Assembly (NCBI GenBank): GCA_016987375.1
Contig: PJRA01000453.1
Coordinates: 527,638-591,637 of the forward strand
Source: Brachionus koreanus
Taxonomy: Eukaryota; Rotifera; Eurotatoria; Ploima; Brachionidae
Direction of reading: 5' to 3'
Length of the DNA stretch: 64,000 nt
This document shows positions 58,501-64,000 of the stretch, in pieces. Under the pieces are notes generated by a model that saw only the letters and a program-made list of their open reading frames with translations, had not been told where the DNA came from and made no database searches. Within the stretch, counting starts at the first letter, position 1. Each line of letters begins with the position of its first letter. The translations under genes were made by a program, and so were the position numbers.

Positions 58501-60396
58501 TTTTTATTTTTTTAAAATTATTTTTTTTTTTAATTAATTCAGCAATGGTTTTAAATTTTCAAATTCATGTACTTGAAGCAAATAAATTTTAAAGTTTATT
58601 CTGAATTTTAATATTTATTTAAAAATGTAAGGGAGGGATATGAAAACCTGAGCTTTCTTACTACTCAAAAGTAAAAGAGGTTAAAAATTTATGCTTTTAG
58701 TTGTAATTTTTCTGAATTTTTTTCCTATGATCATTCCTAGATTAAAATTTCTGTCGATTTTTTACTAAGGGCAGAAAAGTAGTAGAAAAGGCTACTCGAC
58801 AAAAATAAAATATTCTTAAATTCACATATACTTTCATCAATGCATTTTATTAAAAAAATATATGTGTTTGAAAAAGTGTTCCACAAGACTGCATTATCAC
58901 CAACACTCTTTTCAATCTTTTCAATTTTTTGGTATTGTAAAATTCAAACACAAAAAAAACAAAAATTCTTTTTTGTTATGGAAGAAAAAGGGAGAAAATA
59001 AAACATTTATAAGATTTTTTAATTGATTATTGATTTGATTTCCTAAAAAAAAAGAAATTAAAAATTTTTTTTAAGGTAAAATATGTGCAGCAAAGTATTT
59101 TGGACTTTTTTAGAATATTTTTTTAAATGTTTTTATTTTTTAGAAAATTTTAATTCATCAAAAAGGAAAAAAATTTGTTTATTTTGTAATTTAATTTTAC
59201 AACATCGTTTATAGTTTTAGGTATAAACAATTTGGATAGAAAATCATAATTTTCTTTTCCTCAAAAATCATAATATTTCAATAAAACAATTAAAATAATT
59301 TCTCTTGATTTAACAATTAACCGGATGATTGAATTATTTCATAATAAAGGCATTTATTAACTTTAAATGAATAATTTTATTACATTAAGCTTTATGAGTT
59401 ATGATATTGAAAACAATTATTAAATGAAATTTCTTAATTTTTTAAATTTAATGGTAATTTTCATTTTGATTTATTTAAGTAGCGTTCTAGAATATCCGCT
59501 ATTTGCTAATCAAATATTTGCAATTCAATCTCCTGCATTGATTTCTTGCTGATCTCTGATTCTAAATGCATCTAGTATCTGTTTGCCTATAGATAAAATT
59601 TTCTACTCGGCACATGCAGTTAAATATTCATTAAATTTGTTATCTAAAGATTAGTATTAAATAGATAAATTATAAGCCTATAAATTTATAACTATTGAAA
59701 CTATAAATTTGTGTTTTTTTTTCTACCCTTTCTTCAGTTTGTCAAGTTTTATCTCTCAAGCGAAATAATGGTGAAGAAATCATGTTAATTTTTCTATTTC
59801 AAAAACTATCATTTAGAGAATAACTGAGGCACTTTTAATTTATTAAGAAAATTTCATCTGACAGAAAGAATCTAAGCAAAAAATTGAAAATTACTAGATA
59901 AATTTTCATACAAAGTCTGATAAGAGACACGTAAACAATAATAGCTATAACTTATCTTTCACTAACAAAACCGATTTTCATCAATAAATACTATTACAAA
60001 TTTATCTTTAGTTTTTAGTTTAGGAAATCGATTAAATTAATGGTGAACAAAAACAGAAACCACTATCTGATAAACAATTATTTAAGTAGATATATTAAAT
60101 ATTGTAGCAAAAAATATTAATCAAAACAAAACAATGATTGATTTTAATCTTCCTAAAGGCTTATACTAACTTTGTTCTTCTAACTCAAATTTTTATAATC
60201 TATTTTAAAAAAGCTTTAAATCTTCTCTAATCACGCCATTCATTTCACGACTTTTTCATTACAAGATTTTATTTACATTTAGATGAAATAATGAGCATGA
60301 TTGATTATACTCGATTTTAAGAAATTTAAGCAAAATCAGTCTTAGCTAATTCTAGTTGAAAAAAAAAATTCAAAAATTTTTTTCAAATTATCATTA
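58501..60396. other. AT-rich spacer with a dispersed-repeat copy
   Basis: Contains a diverged copy (about 58850-59215) of the repeat found at about 39340-39680. Nothing else was recognised. Confidence 0.5.
58850..59215. repeat. Diverged dispersed-repeat copy related to 39340-39680
   Basis: Ordered shared blocks include AAAATAAAACAT, TTTTAATTGA, ATTTGATTTC followed by an A run, a GTGCA/GCAACA-like end and a right part ending ATTTTACAA. Divergence is high and indels are frequent; alignment by eye only. Confidence 0.5.
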
Positions 60397-60821
60397 ATGT
60401 TTGAAGCAATTTTAAGATTAATATTTTTTATTTTATTAAATATTAGCGCTTGTAAGTTATTTATTTTGATTAAACTTAATATTTAATATTTTTTTGTTAA
60501 GTAAGAGCCTTGAAGTGTTTTAACTGCAATAGCTTTGATAATCCAAGATGTTTACATCCAGACTCTAATTTGCTTGTAACATGCAGTCAAAACCATACAG
60601 CATGTGCCAAATATGTTCAAGTGAATCAAAATGGTTACATTCAAAATGTGGTTAGATTATGTGCTGCTGCTTTGCTTGAAAACAGCTGTGCCGAAGATAG
60701 CATATGCATTTACTGGTGTGATCATGATAGCTGTAACCACTCAACAAAGCCTGGAAATTACATTTTAAATACTATATATTTATTTGTTTTAGTCAATTTT
60801 TTTTCAAAGACTTTCTACTGA
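60397..60821 (+). CDS. Ly6/uPAR-like three-finger GPI-anchored protein
   Basis: Two exons, 60397-60451 and 60502-60821, joined in phase 1, give 124 aa. The joined N-terminus is a signal peptide (MFEAILRLIFFILLNIS) that ends just before the mature LKCFNCNS. Ten cysteines follow in three-finger order: a leading CxxC and a closing C-N (DSCNHS). A hydrophobic C-terminus (ILNTIYLFVLVNFFS) fits GPI attachment. Animal relatives include Ly6 proteins and the fly quiver/sleepless group, which modulate channels and receptors at the membrane. The acceptor at 60500-60501 was chosen because the next AG would create a stop. Confidence 0.8.
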
Positions 60822-62336
60822 ATAAATTATTTAATAGTTTTTATTTATTTTTTTTAAGCTAAAATGTTCTGAGTTACAGTGAACCAGTTCGCATTTTTAC
60901 CTAATATTTGATCATTTTTTAGGGTTTCATAGAAACATATTATACTTTTTTAATTTGAATTTTTTAATCATGTTTTTCTTAATGGGATTTCATGTAACCA
61001 AAGATCTTATTAAATTAGTTCGAAAATAGAATATCATTTACAAAACTAATAAATTAAAATGCAAGTATATTTCGACCTAAAATTAAAAAATTAATACCTA
61101 GCTACTGCAAATATATTCTAAACTTGATTACTGTTGATACTTTTTTGCGATTATTTTATTGAACAAATTAAATTTTTTGAAGTTCTTAAATCTATCTAAT
61201 CTAAATTCTAATTCTAATTCTGTGCATAGAAACTTTAACTCTAATGTTTTTATTAGACATCGTAATAGAGGACACAAGTTTATATCTGGATCTTGAAATC
61301 AAAAATAAAGCTTTGTGTTTTTTGTTAGACTTTTTTATTTTTAATTTAAAAATTTTTTTCATAATGTAAGGGCATTTTTATTTAAAAAAAAAAAGCATTT
61401 TAATCTTTACAAAGCTTTTTTAGACAAAAAAAGTAATTTTGTATCATTGACTATTTAAAAAAAAGGATAAATTTTGGTGAAAAAAATTCTAAAAACTTTC
61501 TTATAATTGAAGAAATAAGGCATTAATTTTACTTACAAAATTATTTGACTTACATATTAAAGCTTATTTTTAAATAGGAATCTCTGATTCAATAATAATT
61601 TAAACATAATTTTTAATTATTTTTCATTGATTTTTGTTTTATAAAATAAAATTTTGCTTATTTAAATTTCTAAAAAAAAAATCTTGTTTTAAAGAAAATT
61701 TAAATTTATGATTCGAGAAAATCATGAAAGATTTTAAAAACAATAATTTTAACTCATTTTTTAATTCAATCATTAAATACATTTTTTAGCATTCATAGAA
61801 ATAGCGATTTTAATAATGAGTAATAAGATAAATAGAAAATTTTATAATTTGGGCTTTAATTTTTCAATCATGATTCTCAAATATCAAGGTTTCTAAGAGC
61901 AGCTTTTTTATTTTTATTCTATTTTGTACATTTTTCTTGCTCTTTAATAAAAATTTCAACAAATTTTGAATCAATTCTTAAGTTTGTTTCATCAATGTGT
62001 TTCCCTACGTAGTTTAATATTTCCCCCAAAACATAAAAAATAAGCATCAATTGAACATTTGGAAGAAGCAATCTTTTACTTTACCTTTTTAACTTTCAAC
62101 CGAATAGAGCATAAATGCTTAAAAAGCTATTAGGAAAATTTTTCGCTGATAAAAACTAGATATCATAAACAATTTTTTTTAATAAAAATAAAATTATTGA
62201 AAAAATTGATTTTTATGAAAAATATTTATTAAATAAAATGATTCTTTTAATCTTGGCTATCAATGAATAAAATTTTCAAATAAAGTTTTATTTATTCAAG
62301 CAATCATTACCAAGAAAAGTTTTTTCTTAGAAAAAA
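60822..62336. other. AT-rich spacer
   Basis: No reading frame, RNA gene or repeat could be supported. Confidence 0.5.
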
Positions 62337-64000
62337 TTAAAAATTTAAAAAAATAATTAAGAAAAGGCTGCTAAAAACTGGACTGAATTTCAAGACAGTT
62401 GAATCTGAGCTTGTTGTAATAATTGCAGAAGCAGTCGTTCCAGATCCACCGGTAGTAACATCATTTGATTCTTCGGTTGACAAACTTCCTGATTCATTTG
62501 TAGAGTTGCCATTAGAGCTATCAGAATTAGAAATTTTCAAAGCTGCCAATTCAAGAGATTCTGAAATTTTCTGTGCTGCAATGATTTCTGCCAAGTCTTT
62601 CATTAATTGAAAATCTATTTCACGCATAGAAAACTCTATGTCTCTAATGGTTTTAGCTAAAAACCTCAAACTTGTAGGATTAATAAAAAGTTTTAATTGT
62701 GGATAATCGAAAACACATTCACTAAGATCTTCTAATTTGGAAAGTTTTCCTCTTAAACAAAATGTCATGTTTGAATAATAAGTCAAATTATTTAATACTC
62801 CTTGAAGGTCTAAGTTTTTCATTAAAATTTTAGAAACATCAAAATACATACTAATTTGATCGTATATTTGATAGTTTTTAAGTAAATCAACTGTCATGGT
62901 TCTAAAATCTGTTTTTAATACATAATTATACAACTCAATAATTTTGATGACGTCCGTTTGAGGTGAAATAAATGAAAGGAGAAAGTTTGAGTAAAAGCAT
63001 TGCTGGAATTGAAAAGGATTCAATAATTGAGAAAAAAAACATTGAGTATTTTCATTAAATAGATAATTTTCAAATAATTCCCGGAAATTTAAGTGTTCAA
63101 TGGCAAAAAGTAAAATATGTCGTAAATCAATCGAAAAAAAAGAAAGTGAATTACTAAAAAAGTCTTCATAAAAATCATTGTAAAAGACCATAAAGCAACT
63201 TTGACTATCATTTTGCGTCAATAAACAGTTTGTTAAATTTCTTAATCCTGGAACATCCAATATTGGTTGAAAGAAGTCTTGTTGTAATAATATCAAAAGA
63301 CCAGTTTTCATATCATACTTAAGAAGTGTATCAAGCATCATTAAATTTTGGCTAACATTACCAAATGAATTCAAAAGCATTTTAAATGTTTCATCAAAAC
63401 AAGCTTGACTTTCATTTTGCATCAATAAACAGTTGGTTAGATTTCTTAAGCCTGGAACATCCAATATTGGTTGAAATAAGTCCTGTTGTAATAATAACAA
63501 AAGACCAGTTTTCATATCATACTTGAGGAGTGTATCAAACATCATTAAATTTTGGCTCACATTACCAAATGAATTCAAAAGCATTTTAAATGTTTCATCA
63601 AAACAAGCTTGACTTTCATTTTGCATCAATAAACAGTTGGTTAGATTTCTTAAGCCTGGAACATCCAATATTGGTTGAAATAAGTCCTGTTGTAATAATA
63701 ACAAAAGACCAGTTTTCATATCATACTTGAGGAGTGTATCAAGCATCATTAAATTTTGTCTCACATTACCATAAGATTTAATTAATGCAAGTATGAATGT
63801 TTCATTTTTTAAACATGGATTCAGTTTTGTTGTATCATTTAATTGATCTATTAGACAAGAAGCTAAATTTTCTGTTATTGTTAAATTTTTATTTTGATAT
63901 ATATATTTATTGAATATGTTTGACCATGTATTGTTTATGTTTAATGATAAAATTAGATTAGTAAGCGTGTCTTGTGGAATTTTATCGAGTAAAGCATTTA
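62337..64000 (-). CDS. GPI-anchored-type surface protein with 68-residue tandem repeats, 5' end outside window
   Basis: The frame is open from the window edge (64000) to a stop at 62337, so the N-terminus is missing. It contains three tandem 204-bp/68-residue units (starting at about 63758, 63554 and 63350, reading down) with QNLMMLDTLLKYDMKTGLLL, FQPILDVPGLRNLTNCLL and paired cysteines; a diverged further unit lies upstream toward 64000. The first two are almost identical, the third more diverged and then departing in sequence. Several N-glycosylation sequons (NLTN, NESQ, NVSQ) are present. The C-terminus has a Ser/Thr/Gly-rich stalk (about 60 residues) and a hydrophobic tail (FSPVFSSLFLIIFLNF), suiting GPI anchoring. 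I recognise no family. Confidence 0.75.
   Translation of the reverse strand, partial: NALLDKIPQDTLTNLILSLNINNTWSNIFNKYIYQNKNLTITENLASCLIDQLNDTTKLNPCLKNETFILALIKSYGNVRQNLMMLDTLLKYDMKTGLLLLLQQDLFQPILDVPGLRNLTNCLLMQNESQACFDETFKMLLNSFGNVSQNLMMFDTLLKYDMKTGLLLLLQQDLFQPILDVPGLRNLTNCLLMQNESQACFDETFKMLLNSFGNVSQNLMMLDTLLKYDMKTGLLILLQQDFFQPILDVPGLRNLTNCLLTQNDSQSCFMVFYNDFYEDFFSNSLSFFSIDLRHILLFAIEHLNFRELFENYLFNENTQCFFSQLLNPFQFQQCFYSNFLLSFISPQTDVIKIIELYNYVLKTDFRTMTVDLLKNYQIYDQISMYFDVSKILMKNLDLQGVLNNLTYYSNMTFCLRGKLSKLEDLSECVFDYPQLKLFINPTSLRFLAKTIRDIEFSMREIDFQLMKDLAEIIAAQKISESLELAALKISNSDSSNGNSTNESGSLSTEESNDVTTGGSGTTASAIITTSSDSTVLKFSPVFSSLFLIIFLNF
63132..63758 (-). repeat. 204-bp in-frame tandem repeats
   Basis: The marker CATCATTAAATTTTG (plus strand) recurs at 63744, 63540 and 63336, exactly 204 bp apart. 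Because 204 is a multiple of three, the array keeps the reading frame. Units 1 and 2 differ at only a few positions. Confidence 0.9.

Overview
The window is 64 kb of a very AT-rich (roughly three-quarters A+T) animal nuclear genome. Spliceosomal introns (most about 45-65 bp, a few of 1-3.5 kb), tRNA-Leu genes with introns, and clear metazoan genes (Lbx homeobox, PDZ-GEF/RapGEF2, NF-YC, CHMP1, MFSD8, cathepsin L, AA15 LPMO, an Ly6-type protein) exclude bacteria and fungi. AT content, compact introns and gene mix suit a small invertebrate such as a monogonont rotifer, but the sequence alone does not prove this. I re-derived exon structures by hand. Multi-exon models were accepted only where every junction had GT/AG, reading phase was kept, and, where a family is known, the protein ran collinear with it.

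Layout. 1-4.5 kb: two paralogous minus-strand genes (coiled coil plus repeat-rich C-terminus; one has a degenerate RING). 5.5 kb: a decayed tRNA-Leu with a changed anticodon. 7.7-10.8 kb: an OTUD7/Cezanne-type deubiquitinase and the ESCRT-III subunit CHMP1. 12.2-15.3 kb: a CFAP119/C1a-32-like ciliary gene tail-to-tail with a nine-exon MFSD8 (CLN7) lysosomal transporter. 15.6-17.9 kb: a small secreted Cys-rich protein and a secreted AA15-type copper monooxygenase with a long acidic tail. 18.9-28.1 kb: a tRNA domain with five tRNA-Leu(CAA)/tRNA-Ser(GCT) pairs, four of them convergent and sharing one spacer, in large inverted duplications; cathepsin L, a Cys-loop-less pentameric ligand-gated channel, a tiny type I membrane protein and a LINE relic lie among them. 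30.8-31.9 kb: Lbx.

34.5-53 kb is dominated by a complete 13-exon RapGEF2 orthologue on the minus strand. Its introns hold a hAT-type non-autonomous element with a perfect 8-bp target duplication, other foldback elements, a mariner relic and a composite copy of its own exon pieces. Tail-to-tail with it is a plus-strand chimeric gene. Its first four coding exons match RapGEF2 exons 1-4 in length (69, 128, 84, 76 nt) and intron phase, but its fifth exon replaces the GEF machinery with an acidic and coiled-coil tail. This is the most novel gene in the window.

55.6-64 kb: NF-YC and PWP1 (tail-to-tail), an Ly6-like GPI-anchored protein, and the 3' part of a surface protein with 204-bp tandem repeats that runs off the window. 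The genes form no operon-like pathway. The coherent themes are duplication (TRIM-like pair, tRNA modules, RapGEF fragment, repeat protein) and decay of DNA transposons and LINEs in introns and spacers.
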